Assembly (NCBI RefSeq): GCF_036077095.1
Contig: NZ_CP107962.1
Coordinates: 1-64,000, forward strand
Length of the DNA: 64,000 bases
Origin: Streptomyces sp. NBC_00376
GTDB lineage: Bacteria > Actinomycetota > Actinomycetes > Streptomycetales > Streptomycetaceae
Direction of reading: 5' to 3'
A program made the translations under genes and the position numbers. Each line of letters begins with the position of its first letter. The first letter of the stretch is position 1. The notes under the pieces were generated by a model, which saw nothing but the letters and a program-made list of their open reading frames with translations, was not told where the DNA came from and made no database searches. Below, one piece after another: positions 52,597-61,010 of the stretch.

Positions 52597-52857
52597 ATGG
52601 AGCTGACGACCATTCCAGTCGTGATCGGCGGAATCGTGATCATCTTCGGCGCTGCCGCCCGTGTCCCGAAGGCGGTGGCGGAACTCATTCAGGCCTGCAT
52701 CCCTGTGGTGCACGCACTCAGTGAGCTGAGGGTAGCGATCAAGCGCAACACCCAGAAGGTGAGCCGCGCAGAGGCCGAGAACGCACCTGAGCTGGAGAGG
52801 GGGGCACCGGACGAAGCGCGGGTAGATGGCGTGCATAGCCCCACTGCTCGGCAATGA
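52597..52857 (+). CDS. Small membrane protein divergent from the NB-ARC gene
   Basis: 86 aa from the ATG at 52597, 5-6 nt after GGAGGAA; a GTG just before it is less well placed. One strong helix (TTIPVVIGGIVIIFGAAARV) is followed by a second moderately hydrophobic helix (AELIQACIPVVHAL) and a charged tail. It echoes the small membrane gene beside the other NB-ARC/TPR gene at 18324. Function unknown. Confidence 0.6.
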   Translation: MELTTIPVVIGGIVIIFGAAARVPKAVAELIQACIPVVHALSELRVAIKRNTQKVSRAEAENAPELERGAPDEARVDGVHSPTARQ

Positions 52858-52904
52858 CGATTTGCCTAACACCGTTGTATCGAAGAGAGATGCCTCGAGC
52901 GACA

Positions 52905-52936
52905 CCCTTGGGGGCGGGATCCCCCGCCCCCAAGGG
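52905..52936. terminator. Strong hairpin terminator
   Basis: CCCTTGGGGGCGGG (52905-52918) pairs perfectly with CCCGCCCCCAAGGG (52923-52936) around ATCC. It follows the small membrane gene by about 50 bp and faces the remnants to its right. Confidence 0.8.
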
Positions 52937-52971
52937 GCCCTTCACCCGAATCTCACCTTCGCATGCCCTAG

Positions 52972-53140
52972 TCAGGGCCTTGTCGGCTTGTGGTCCTGCC
53001 ACAGCTCGACGTCGATCCGTTCCACGCGGCGGCTGCGGGCGGTGAAGCAGGAAGCCGTCCCACTGGGCGGCAGGGCCTCGGTGATGTCGCGGATCAGGGC
53101 GTCACCGGTCGAGCCCGATGCGACGGTGAACCTGAAGAGT
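52972..53140 (-). pseudogene. C-terminal fragment of an unrecognised protein
   Basis: A minus frame reads TLFRFTVASGSTGDALIRDI, TEALPPSGTASCFTARSRRV, ELWQDHKPTRP and stops at 52972. The composition is protein-like. It is cut where the ATPase duplicate starts (53141). I cannot assign a family. Confidence 0.35.
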
Positions 53141-53635
53141 GTGGGCCGACCCCGCGCTGCACGGGCAGCTCGACCACACCGGCCCCGCCGCCTGGCCGGG
53201 CCTGGCCACCGCGCCGGGCCCCATCCCGCCACCCCGGCACGGCACGCCGGGCGGGCGGCAGCACTTGGTCGGCGACCTCTCCCCCGAGGACTGCGACGAC
53301 CACCTCGCCCGCCGCCTGGTCAAGGACGGCCGGCCCCTCATCGGCCGCGAGACCCGGGCTTCACCGCCCGCTCCCACGGCCTGCCCCTCCACCTCGACCT
53401 GGCCGCCTCCCGCTACCTGGAGATCCGCCGCCTCCGCGAGCCGCAGCCCGCCGACTTCGACCACACCTTCCCCGCGCTCCTGGCCCGCGCCCTGTCCGAC
53501 CTCACCGCCGACGAACGGCACGTCCTGCGCTCGGTGTCCCTGCTGGACGCCTTCGACCTCGACCTCGCCACCCGCGCCGCGGGCCTCACCCACCAGGCAC
53601 CCGCCCGGCGCCTGACGGAGCGGCCCATCGTCACG
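53141..53635 (+). pseudogene. Duplicated internal fragment of the ATPase gene at 61533 (direct repeat D1)
   Basis: About 495 bp match 62426-62924 at over 90% by eye, in the same orientation. A 4-bp deletion near 53350 breaks the frame (LVKDGRPLIGRETRASPPAP where the parent has LISPEIRAVITARS). It has neither the Walker motifs nor a start. On its right it abuts a transposase fragment. Confidence 0.85.
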
Positions 53636-53639
53636 TCGG

Positions 53640-53755
53640 ACGCGAGATGGATCTTTGTGGTCAGTCCTCCGCGGGAGCGGCCGATTGGCATGGTCATGCG
53701 GCTCGCCGGCCGGGGCCCCTTTCTGCGGGCCCTGGTAGCGTGCTGGTGAGCGCGT
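53640..53755 (-). pseudogene. IS5-type transposase fragment
   Basis: The minus frame reads RRKGPRPASRMTMPIGRSRG then GLTTKIHLASD. The IGRSRGGLTTKIHLA words are highly conserved in a group of Streptomyces IS5-family transposases, just before the first catalytic Asp. Only about 40 residues remain. It may mark how the ATPase fragment was moved here. Confidence 0.65.
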
Positions 53756-53969
53756 TCATACGCCGATCTTCCCCGGCCGCGCGCCCCGCAATGGGCCGAA
53801 CGACGAAATCCAGCAGCCCACACCTTCTTCGACAGGCCTCGGGCCAGACGGCAACCGTCTGACATGCCGGACGCTGGTTGAGGCAGCTCAGCCAGACGAT
53901 GGCTGGTCTGGTCGGCTACTGGGGCGGCGGGTTCTCCGGTTGGGCCCGTTGGGTCTGACGGGCCCAACC

Positions 53970-54173
53970 GGGTGTGAACAGGCGCGGTTACAGGTGGGCC
54001 AGAAGTTCGCGGGCGGGGCCGACGAGCTCGGTGTAGAAGTCGGCGCGGTCCTGGGCCTGGAGGACCTGGGCGCACACAGTCAGCAGGCCGGTGCGTGCCT
54101 CGGGCCGGTTCAGGACGGGGGCCAGCTGGGTCCGGACGCGGTTGGCCGCCTCGGGGGACAGCAGCGCGTAGAC
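53970..54173. repeat. Direct repeat C2 (copy of 49607-49808)
   Basis: The 3' end of the intact kinase gene plus 18 bp beyond it. Together with C1 it flanks 4.2 kb holding the NB-ARC/TPR gene, the small membrane gene and the debris at 52.9-53.8 kb. Confidence 0.85.
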
Positions 54174-54794
54174 GTACAGGGTGGCGGCGTCGTAGCCGTA
54201 CGGGGCGCGGCCCCACCCTTCCCAGTCCAGGATGTGCGGGCCGCGGGTGATGTTGCCGTAGTGGAGGTCGCCGTGGGCGGTGGTCCAGGTGACGGCGTCG
54301 ATCTGGTGTCCGGTGTACTCGGGGATGACGCGGCGCAGGTACTCCTCCCGTACGGCCTCTCGGCCGGTGGGCGGCGGGACGTCGGCGAGCGTCTCCAGGG
54401 CGGCCGTCATCTCCTTCCACCACGTCTCGGGCAGGTCGGGGTCGTCGTCGAGGACGGGCCGCGGGGAGACGATCGGGTCCGGGGCGAAGGAGTAGAGCTC
54501 GGCCCGGTAGGCGTGCGTGTCGGTGGTCCAGTCCCGGATCCGGAAGAGGTCGGGGCGCGGCACGGAGGCCGGGAGGGTGCGGGAGGCGGAGGGGCCGTCC
54601 CACAGGGTGCCGCCCTCGGTTCCGGCCTCGGCGCTGACCACGCGGAGCCAGTGCGGTCCGGCGGCTGCCGACAGGGTCCGGCCCTGGTACCCCCACACCC
54701 GGCTGCTGGTGGCTCGCAGGCCGAACTGGTCGGCGGCGTGCCGCTGAGCGGCCAGCATCCGGTCGGCGGTGGCGGGTGCGGGGGTGTCGAACAT
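53988..54794 (-). CDS. APH/choline-kinase-like protein of the RiPP-like cassette
   Basis: A 268-aa protein beginning MFDTPAPATADRMLAAQRHA. Kinase motifs: HGDLHYGN (His174-Asp176-Asn181, the catalytic loop) and HILDWEGWGRAPYGYDAATL (Asp190, the metal-binding DxD/DWE position). The N-lobe is short and lacks an obvious P-loop Lys motif. It starts 7 bp after the JmjC gene on the same strand behind GAGGTAGGA. APH-fold kinases also act in class V lanthipeptide pathways, but no HopA1-type lyase is present here. Substrate unknown; a peptide or a resistance substrate are both possible. Confidence 0.85.
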   Translation of the reverse strand: MFDTPAPATADRMLAAQRHAADQFGLRATSSRVWGYQGRTLSAAAGPHWLRVVSAEAGTEGGTLWDGPSASRTLPASVPRPDLFRIRDWTTDTHAYRAELYSFAPDPIVSPRPVLDDDPDLPETWWKEMTAALETLADVPPPTGREAVREEYLRRVIPEYTGHQIDAVTWTTAHGDLHYGNITRGPHILDWEGWGRAPYGYDAATLYVYALLSPEAANRVRTQLAPVLNRPEARTGLLTVCAQVLQAQDRADFYTELVGPARELLAHL

Positions 54795-54801
54795 GCTGGT
54801 C

Positions 54802-55977
54802 CTACCTCGGGTGGGAGACGGTGGCCGCGTCCTTGGATACCAGCTCGGTGGCGAGGCCCGCGACCTGTTCGACGGTGAGGGCGGAGTGTTCGGCGAGTTC
54901 GCCGAAGGTGAGGCGGGCGCCGGACACCAGGGCCTCCAGCGCGGGCCGGACGCAGGGGTGGAACTCCCATTCGTGTCCGGCGGCGCGCAGCACCACAGCT
55001 CCGTCGGCGTCCTCGATCGCGGCCCGGGCGGTCGTGAGGGCCAGGACCAGGGTGGGTTCGGCGGGGACGTCGCCGATGTGCGGCAGGGACGGGGCCGGGC
55101 GCCCGGGATCGCGGGCGTCCAGGGAGGCGGTGAACTCAGAGACGATGTGGGGGTGGAGGGCCTCGGACACCTCCTTGCGCAGTTGCTCGGCGTAGGCGGT
55201 GCGCTCGGCGGGGCCGGCCACGGTCGGGACGCCGGCCCGCAGGGTGGGTGAGTGGAGGAGCTGTCCGGCCAGCCAGACCAGGAGGTGGTGTCCGGTGGCC
55301 GGGGTCAGGCCGCATGTCAGGTGCAGGGACCTGCCCTCGGTGGCGGCCACCGCGTGCCACCAGCCCCGCGGCAGGTAGAGCATGTCCCCGGCCTGCAGGA
55401 CCACTTCGGCGACCGGCAGCCCTTCGGGCTTGGCGGGGGCCTCGACGTCCAGGCGCAGCGGGTCCGTGCGGGTCGCCCCGTACAGGTTCCACCGCTTGGA
55501 TCCTTCGAGCTGCACGACCACGACGTCGTGGTCGTCCCAGTGGATGCCGAAGGCTTCGGTGGGGTGCCAGGACGCGTACAGGTTGGCCTGGACGTCGGTG
55601 CGGAAGTGCCGCTCCAGCGCCTCGGCCAGGTCCTGGACGCCGGGGTGGAGCTTGTCGACGGCGTCCAGGACCAGGGAGGCGCCGGCGGCGATCTGCCGGT
55701 GCAGGCCCGAGGGTTCGACCCGGTGGCGGACTTCGGAGCGCTTGGTGACCGAGGTGTGCAGGTACTTGTACGGCGGGACCTGCTCCCCGTCGTTGAACAG
55801 GCGCAGGCGCGGGGCGTCCAGGCGGTGGCGGGCCACCAGGTCGTTCAGGTCGTCCCACGTGAACAGGCCGCGCAGCCCTGCGGCGGTCTGTGACCAGTGC
55901 TTGAAGGAGCGGCCGAAGGCCTCGGCGAGGAAGTCCTCGCCGAGGCTACGGACCGCCGCGTCGATCGCGGTGGTCAT
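54802..55977 (-). CDS. JmjC/cupin-type 2-oxoglutarate oxygenase
   Basis: A 391-aa protein. The cupin core has SWHPTEAFGIHWDDHDVVVV with His146 and Asp148, QLEGSKRWNLYG, AGDMLYLPRGWWHAV with His208, and SLHLTCGLTP. This is the HxD...H facial triad of JmjC (Cupin_4) hydroxylases, which oxidise amino-acid side chains in proteins such as ribosomal proteins. A C-terminal winged-helix-like region (LVSGARLTFGELAEHSALTV) is typical of the group. The gene lies 9 bp after the stop of a 33-aa peptide gene and 7 bp before the kinase gene, so a peptide substrate is a reasonable inference. Confidence 0.85.
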   Translation of the reverse strand: MTTAIDAAVRSLGEDFLAEAFGRSFKHWSQTAAGLRGLFTWDDLNDLVARHRLDAPRLRLFNDGEQVPPYKYLHTSVTKRSEVRHRVEPSGLHRQIAAGASLVLDAVDKLHPGVQDLAEALERHFRTDVQANLYASWHPTEAFGIHWDDHDVVVVQLEGSKRWNLYGATRTDPLRLDVEAPAKPEGLPVAEVVLQAGDMLYLPRGWWHAVAATEGRSLHLTCGLTPATGHHLLVWLAGQLLHSPTLRAGVPTVAGPAERTAYAEQLRKEVSEALHPHIVSEFTASLDARDPGRPAPSLPHIGDVPAEPTLVLALTTARAAIEDADGAVVLRAAGHEWEFHPCVRPALEALVSGARLTFGELAEHSALTVEQVAGLATELVSKDAATVSHPR

Positions 55978-55986
55978 GGTCGGCGA

Positions 55987-56088
55987 TCAGTCGTTGCCGT
56001 CGCCCTTGCCGGTGCCCCCGCCGTCGCCGTCGGGGGTCCGGGGTGCGGCTCCCTTGATGGAGCGGCTGGAGAGGATCAGACCGTTCAT
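55987..56088 (-). CDS. 33-aa candidate RiPP precursor peptide
   Basis: The frame MNGLILSSRSIKGAAPRTPD continues to a Gly/Asp/Lys-rich end, GTGKGDGND. The ATG has GGAG 8 nt upstream (AAGGAGTACGTC). It is the first gene of a tight operon with the JmjC oxygenase (9-bp gap) and the kinase (7-bp gap). The N-terminal half is moderately hydrophobic and could be the recognition part; the C-terminal Asp, Asn, Lys and Pro residues are possible hydroxylation sites. No RiPP family is recognised. The alternative is a leader peptide for translational coupling. Confidence 0.6.
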   Translation of the reverse strand: MNGLILSSRSIKGAAPRTPDGDGGGTGKGDGND

Positions 56089-56336
56089 GACGTACTCCTT
56101 CTCTCGTGTCGGATGGAGCGCTGGACGGCGCCCGCCGCCCCCAGGCACGGCGGGCGCCCAGTACGGGACCGGCCGGAGGGGGAGCCCCTGGAGGCTGTTC
56201 CGGCCGGTTCCGTTCGACCATTGAAGGTCCGGGGAAGACCACAGGGGAGGGCCGGATCGGGGTGCCGATTCCCCCTGCGGGGTGCCGCGTCGGGGGGCCA
56301 GGATGGTCTTTTGACACCCGGACAGGGAGGCCCGGC

Positions 56337-57608
56337 ATGGTGAGCCCGGACGGAATCGGCGAACTGCTCCGCACCATCAGGGAGCGGGCGGACCGGACCC
56401 GAGAACAACAGGCCAAGCTCATGACCGACGCCGGCCTCATGTGCACGGTCGAGAACATCAAGCGGTGGGAGACCGAACGCCGCTTACCAACCCCGGTCTG
56501 GCGCACGGCGATCCGCGCCGTCTACGGCCTGACCGACGAGCAGCTGGACCAGGCCCTGGACATCACCCGAAAGCACCGCCGGCAGCACAGGAAGGAGAGC
56601 GACGACATGAAGCGACGCAATCTGTTCACCCTCGCGGCGGCCACGGGGTTCGCCGTGCTGCCCGGGATCGCGCAGGCCCGGGAGGGCATCGACACCGGCC
56701 TGGACGCCGACGGCGCCGGGGACCTCGCCTACCTGGAGGGCGCCTTCGAGCGTCACCGCGGCGGCTACAACGGGCGCGCCCCCGAGGCGGTCCTGGGCGA
56801 GATGCGCGAGGACCTGGCACTGCTGGCCGCCGTCCTGCGCAGGCCTCACCCGGCGCGGGACCGCACCGATCTGGCGCGCACGGCGGCGGGGATCTCCGGC
56901 CTGGTGGCGATCGTCCAGCACGACCGGGGCGACCAGGCCGACGCGCACCGCTGGTTCACCACCGCGGCGAAGGCCGCCCGCGAATCGGGGGACCGTCGGA
57001 TGACGGCCTGGGTCCTGGGCCGCCATGCCATGGTCGGCCTGAACTACGGCGCCCCCGGCCAGGCCGCCCGCATCGCCGCCCAGGCCCGCCGGGAGGCCGG
57101 CACCCACCCCTCCGGCGCGGCCGCACTGGCAGCCGCCGTCAACGCCCGCGCCCTGGCCGCCATCGGCGACCTCCCCGGCGCCCGCCGGGCGGTGAACGAC
57201 GTCCGCACCCTGGCCGAACAGTTGGACGGCCCCGAATCCGCCGACACCTGGTTCGGGTACCCGGCCCAGAAACACCACGTCCACCTCTCCCAGGCATACA
57301 CGCTGCTCGGCGACACCCGCGCCGCCTACCAGGCACAGGACGACGCCCTGGCCCTGACGACCTCACCGTCGGTCATGACCCGCGCCCTGATCTCCATGGA
57401 CACCGCCGCCTGCCAGCGGGTCGACGGGGACCCGGGCGCGGCCGCCGAGATGGCCGCCGCCGTCTACGACCGGCTACCAGCGGCGTACCGGAGCGGCCTG
57501 GTGCACTCCCGCGCCCAGCTGCTCCACCGACACCTGGCCGGTGCCCCGCGCCGACTGCTCGGTGACGCTCTCGCCCACGGCTCCCCTCACAGCCCAATCC
57601 GTTACTAA
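56337..57608 (+). CDS. XRE regulator with TPR-like domain, divergent from the RiPP-like operon
   Basis: 423 aa from the ATG at 56337, 6 nt after AGGGAGG; upstream extension is not needed. The XRE HTH at residues 5-70 (IGELLRTIRERADRTREQQA, VENIKRWETERRLPTP) is followed by an Arg/Lys segment and an internal hydrophobic stretch resembling a Tat motif (MKRRNLFTLAAATGFAVLPG), common within Streptomyces regulators of this type. A helical TPR-like sensor domain occupies about residues 110-420. It is transcribed away from the peptide gene across 248 bp, the typical position of a cluster-specific, perhaps signal-responsive, regulator. Confidence 0.8.
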   Translation: MVSPDGIGELLRTIRERADRTREQQAKLMTDAGLMCTVENIKRWETERRLPTPVWRTAIRAVYGLTDEQLDQALDITRKHRRQHRKESDDMKRRNLFTLAAATGFAVLPGIAQAREGIDTGLDADGAGDLAYLEGAFERHRGGYNGRAPEAVLGEMREDLALLAAVLRRPHPARDRTDLARTAAGISGLVAIVQHDRGDQADAHRWFTTAAKAARESGDRRMTAWVLGRHAMVGLNYGAPGQAARIAAQARREAGTHPSGAAALAAAVNARALAAIGDLPGARRAVNDVRTLAEQLDGPESADTWFGYPAQKHHVHLSQAYTLLGDTRAAYQAQDDALALTTSPSVMTRALISMDTAACQRVDGDPGAAAEMAAAVYDRLPAAYRSGLVHSRAQLLHRHLAGAPRRLLGDALAHGSPHSPIRY

Positions 57609-57801
57609 GAGCGTTCCGGGGAGAGCCAGGGGCTCGAACAGCGGGCCCATGACGCTTCAGACCGACCGGGCGTACAACGCCTCTACGTAGAGAAACGCGT
57701 GGGTTCGCTGGCAGATGGTGGAGGTCGGCCTGCCACGAACAGGCTCGCCCCCACCGGCTCTGTGCAGCCTTGCCTGCCCTCACCGTCGAATCCGCAGTGT
57801 C

Positions 57802-58326
57802 TCAACGGGTGAAGAACTCCTGCAGCATGTCGTCGAGGTTGTCCAGCGTGTCTTCCTGGCTGCTGATGTTGAGGGTGTTCAGCATGTGGATGCATGAGGC
57901 GGCGTACCTGCCGAGGTCGACGACGAGGTCGTAGTACTTCTCTTCGTCTTCGTGGAATTTGGTCACCATGAAGTCGGCAACCTGCGTCATTCCCGGCGGT
58001 CCGGTCAGCAGTGTCTTAAGCATCCCGACCACAGGACTCAGCGGGCCGTTGCCGGTCTGGGCGACCGATTGCTCAAGCTGAGCTATCACCTCTTCTGCCT
58101 CCAGCTGACGTTCCTGCGCGAGCCACGACGTCAGACCGGCCGCCGCCACGCCCGTGCCGATGGCGAGTTGGTTGACGTGGTCGAGTCCGCCTGTCTTCAA
58201 GTCGGCGTCTGCAGCCCGGATGACCACCTGGCACGCGGGGTCGTCTCCACGTGACCGCGCAGGCGGCACGGGGGGATTCAGGGAGGCCCGCATCAGTTCC
58301 ATCACTGGTTCGTGTAACGAGGTCAT
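57802..58326 (-). CDS. Hypothetical 174-aa protein
   Basis: Start at the ATG at 58326, 7 nt after GGAGAAG. Mostly helical: HEPVMELMRASLNPPVPPAR, LKTGGLDHVNQLAIGTGVAA, EVIAQLEQSVAQTGNG, MVTKFHEDEEKYYDLVVDLG, QEDTLDNLDDMLQEFF. A middle segment (LAIGTGVAAAGLTSWLA) is hydrophobic but short for a membrane helix. No family recognised. It stands alone, convergent with the XRE regulator; 57609-57801 and 58327-58660 hold nothing that I recognise. Confidence 0.6.
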   Translation of the reverse strand: MTSLHEPVMELMRASLNPPVPPARSRGDDPACQVVIRAADADLKTGGLDHVNQLAIGTGVAAAGLTSWLAQERQLEAEEVIAQLEQSVAQTGNGPLSPVVGMLKTLLTGPPGMTQVADFMVTKFHEDEEKYYDLVVDLGRYAASCIHMLNTLNISSQEDTLDNLDDMLQEFFTR

Positions 58327-58660
58327 GACGTCATCTTCTCCGTTGGCTGACCGCTCTCGACGGCTGTTTGCCGAACTCATCGAGCGTGCGGGGAGATTGG
58401 TGAGGTCGCCGTGCACAGGCTTCACCGCATCTGATGAAGGCGTTGTTCGGAGCCATCGGCGGGCGAAGGGGGCCGGCCGTGACGGCAGCTGCTGCCGGCT
58501 GTTCGCCCTCCTTCACTCGAAGTCGACGTTCCAGCAGGCCGAACGAACCCTTGGGACCGGGCCGGTTCCGTCGCCTTCGCCGGGTGGCGACGGTGCGGTC
58601 TTCGGCGTAGTCGACCGGGCCCTCTCCCGATAGTTCTGCTGAATCACTGAAAACCAGAGT

Positions 58661-58689
58661 TGATGCAAGCTGCTTACACTGCTTAAGAT
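58661..58689 (+). promoter_or_regulatory. Candidate promoter of the RAMA gene
   Basis: TTGATG (58661-58666), a 17-bp spacer and TTAAGA (58684-58689) resemble a principal-sigma promoter. They lie in an AT-rich stretch about 50 bp upstream of the start codon of the RAMA-domain gene. Confidence 0.5.
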
Positions 58690-58741
58690 CGAAGCTGAAA
58701 TAAGCGAAAGATTCCTAGAGTCACCACCGGCGGGAGATCGC

Positions 58742-59143
58742 ATGGCCACGCTCAGCATCCACTTCGACCCCGCGGTCATCGCCACTCTCACGAGCGCGAG
58801 CGGGGACGACACCATCCACGTCACCCTGTCTCTCGGTGGCGGATCCGCGGCTGCGCCGGCCACGCCTGTCATCCCGCATGGGCCGCTCGCCGGGCTGATG
58901 CAGGCCGGGCTGCTGGCACCGGACACTGTCCTCTCTTTCCATCAGCGCCGCGCCAACCGGTCGGGCCGCGCTGTCGTGACGGCCGAGGGGCAGCTCATTG
59001 TCGACGGCCACTCCTCGCCCTTCCTCTCCCCGTCGAAGGCAGCAGAAGCCGTCACCGGGAACGTCATCAACGGCTGGACACTGTGGCAGACGCCCGACGG
59101 ATCCACCCTGGACCAGCTGCGCCAGAAGCTGGATGCCGAGTAA
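58742..59143 (+). CDS. RAMA-domain protein (modified-DNA reader type)
   Basis: A 133-aa protein with GGGAGA upstream. After about 45 residues comes the block GLMQAGLLAPDTVLSFHQRR, VTAEGQLIVDGHSSPFLSPS, KAAEAVTGNVINGWTLWQTP, GSTLDQLRQKL. This matches the RAMA (restriction system adaptor, modified-DNA reader) domain. Such domains are normally fused to nucleases or methyltransferases; here the domain is nearly stand-alone. It is followed 99 bp later by the zeta-toxin gene on the same strand. It might read modified phage or self DNA; no restriction enzyme is in view. Confidence 0.75.
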   Translation: MATLSIHFDPAVIATLTSASGDDTIHVTLSLGGGSAAAPATPVIPHGPLAGLMQAGLLAPDTVLSFHQRRANRSGRAVVTAEGQLIVDGHSSPFLSPSKAAEAVTGNVINGWTLWQTPDGSTLDQLRQKLDAE

Positions 59144-59242
59144 GCAGTACCGATCTATCCGGCCCGCGGGGTGAAGTTGCCCGCGGGCCGGATAGCGCAC
59201 CAGATCCAGCACGTGCTCTCGAATCGCGGCCAGGAGACATCA

Positions 59243-60065
59243 GTGAAGGAGTACGGCGAGCTGCTCGCCGAGGTGATCTTGCCCAGGCTGACGGCGGGCG
59301 CGGTGACGCAGGAGCGCCCGGTTGTGGTGTTCGTGGCCGGGCAGGCCGGCAGCGGCAAGACGCTGGTGATGGACCTGGTGCACGCCGCCCTTGAGCGGCG
59401 CGGCGGTGCAGTACGGGTGGACCGGGACACGTACAAGGCCGTCCATCCGCACTATCCAGGTTTCCTGGCCGCGGACGTCCGTACGGCCGGGGTGCGGGTA
59501 CGGCCGGAGACCTACCGCTGGCAGGCCGAGGTCGAAACCCGTGCCCGCGCGGGCCGGTATGACGTGGTGGTGGAGGAGGCGTTGGCGGACCCAGCCGCGT
59601 GGAGGGCTTCGGCGGTCGCTTACCGTCAGGCCGGGTACAGGGTCGAGTTCGTGGCCCTGGCCGTGCCGGAGTCCGTCAGCCAGCTCGGTGTCCTGGACCG
59701 CTACCTGCGGCTCGCCGAGGAAGGCCGGGCCCGGTACGTGTCGTGGAACAACCACGACGTGTGCGCGGCGGCGCTGCCCGCGGTCCTGACGGACATCGAG
59801 GCCGGGCACATGGTCGACCGGGTGGCTGTCGTGCGACGCGCCGCCGAGGTGCTCTATGCCAACGAACTCACCTCCGACGGGCGATGGCACCGACCCGCCG
59901 AAGCGGCCGGGGCGCTGCTCGCCGAGCGGTCGCGCCGGTGGAGCCCAGCGGAGACCGGTGCCTTTCGCCGACGGCTCGCCGACGCCCACCGGCGTGCACA
60001 CGATCCGCGGCTGCCCGAGGACTGGTCTCTGGCGGTGCGGCGTGACGCCGAACGTGCCGCCCCCT
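59243..60065 (+). CDS. Zeta-toxin-family kinase, first domain of a tandem
   Basis: Start at the GTG at 59243, 6 nt after AGGAG. Walker A is GQAGSGKT (residues 33-40) after PVVVFVA, followed by RVDRDTYKAVHPHYPG (catalytic Asp position), YDVVVEEALADPAAW and RVEFVALAVPESVSQLGVLD. This is the zeta/PezT fold that phosphorylates UDP-N-acetylglucosamine. The frame as given runs to 60169, but its end is out of frame: a single missing base near 60065 would continue LAEPLRRTAQARQAAPGT into a second zeta domain. No epsilon-type antitoxin is recognisable nearby. Confidence 0.8.
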
Positions 60066-61010
60066 GGCCGAACCGCTGCGGCGCACAGCCCAGGCCAGGC
60101 AGGCGGCGCCCGGGACGGACTACCACCGGCTCTCCGCCGAGGAACACCGCTGGATCTTCGACGAGCTGATCGTGCCGGACCTGCTGGCACGCATCACGCC
60201 GCAGGAGCAGCCCATCGTCGTCTATGTCATGGGCCAGCCCGGCGCGGGCAAGACCGGATGACACCCATGCTGCGGCGCACCTTGCGGGGGCGGCCGGTGC
60301 GGATCAGCGGCGACGACTTCAAGGCCGCTCACCCCGGCTACCTGCAACTGCTGGAGGAAGAGCCGCGCACGGCCGGTGAGCGGATCCGTGCGGACTACCG
60401 GGCCTGGCAGGCCATGGCCGAGCAGTACGTACGCGAACGGCGCAGCGACGCGGTCGTCGAGACGGCACCTGCCAGTGCTGCCGCGTTCGTCAACGGCGCG
60501 ATGCTGTACCGGCGGGCGGGGTACCGGGTCGAGGTCGTCGTCCTGGCCGTGCGCGCGGCCGACTCCCTGCAGGGAACCGCCGACCGCTATGCACAGGTCA
60601 GCAGCTACGGCGCTGCCGCGCGGTTCACCACCACGGGCGGGCACGACACACATTTCGCGGCTCTGCCCGACGCGGTCGCCGCTGCCGAGTACTCCTGTGT
60701 GGCCGACGCGGTCACGGTGCTGCGGCGGGATGCCACCGTCGTCTACCGCAACGAACGCGCCTCCCACGGGCACTGGGCACGCCCGGCCGGCGCCGCCGCT
60801 GCCCTGCTCATCGAGCAGTCCCGCCCCTACACCACTGTTGAGGCCGCACGGTTCTGGGCCACGCACCGTCGGCTGCGACGGGCGATGCCGCACTACCGCG
60901 ATGCGCTGGCCTGCATCGCCCAGCGCGCACAGCCGCTGATGCCTCCGCACCTGCAGCCGCACCGGCTGTCCGGGTCCGCTGCCGTGGCCGCCCTGCCCGC
61001 CCCCCTATGA
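60066..61010 (+). pseudogene. Second zeta-toxin domain, frameshifted in its Walker A
   Basis: After the first shift the frame reads YHRLSAEEHRWIFDELIVPD, LLARITPQEQPIVVYVMGQP, GAGKT and then a stop at 60259. One more single-base deletion separates this from RMTPMLRRTLRGRPVRISGD, DFKAAHPGYLQLLEEEPRTA, DAVVETAPASAAAFV and RVEVVVLAVRAADSLQGTAD, which runs to the stop at 61010. Each break is a loss of one base, so the original was one protein with two zeta domains. Sequencing error or true decay cannot be told apart here. Confidence 0.7.
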
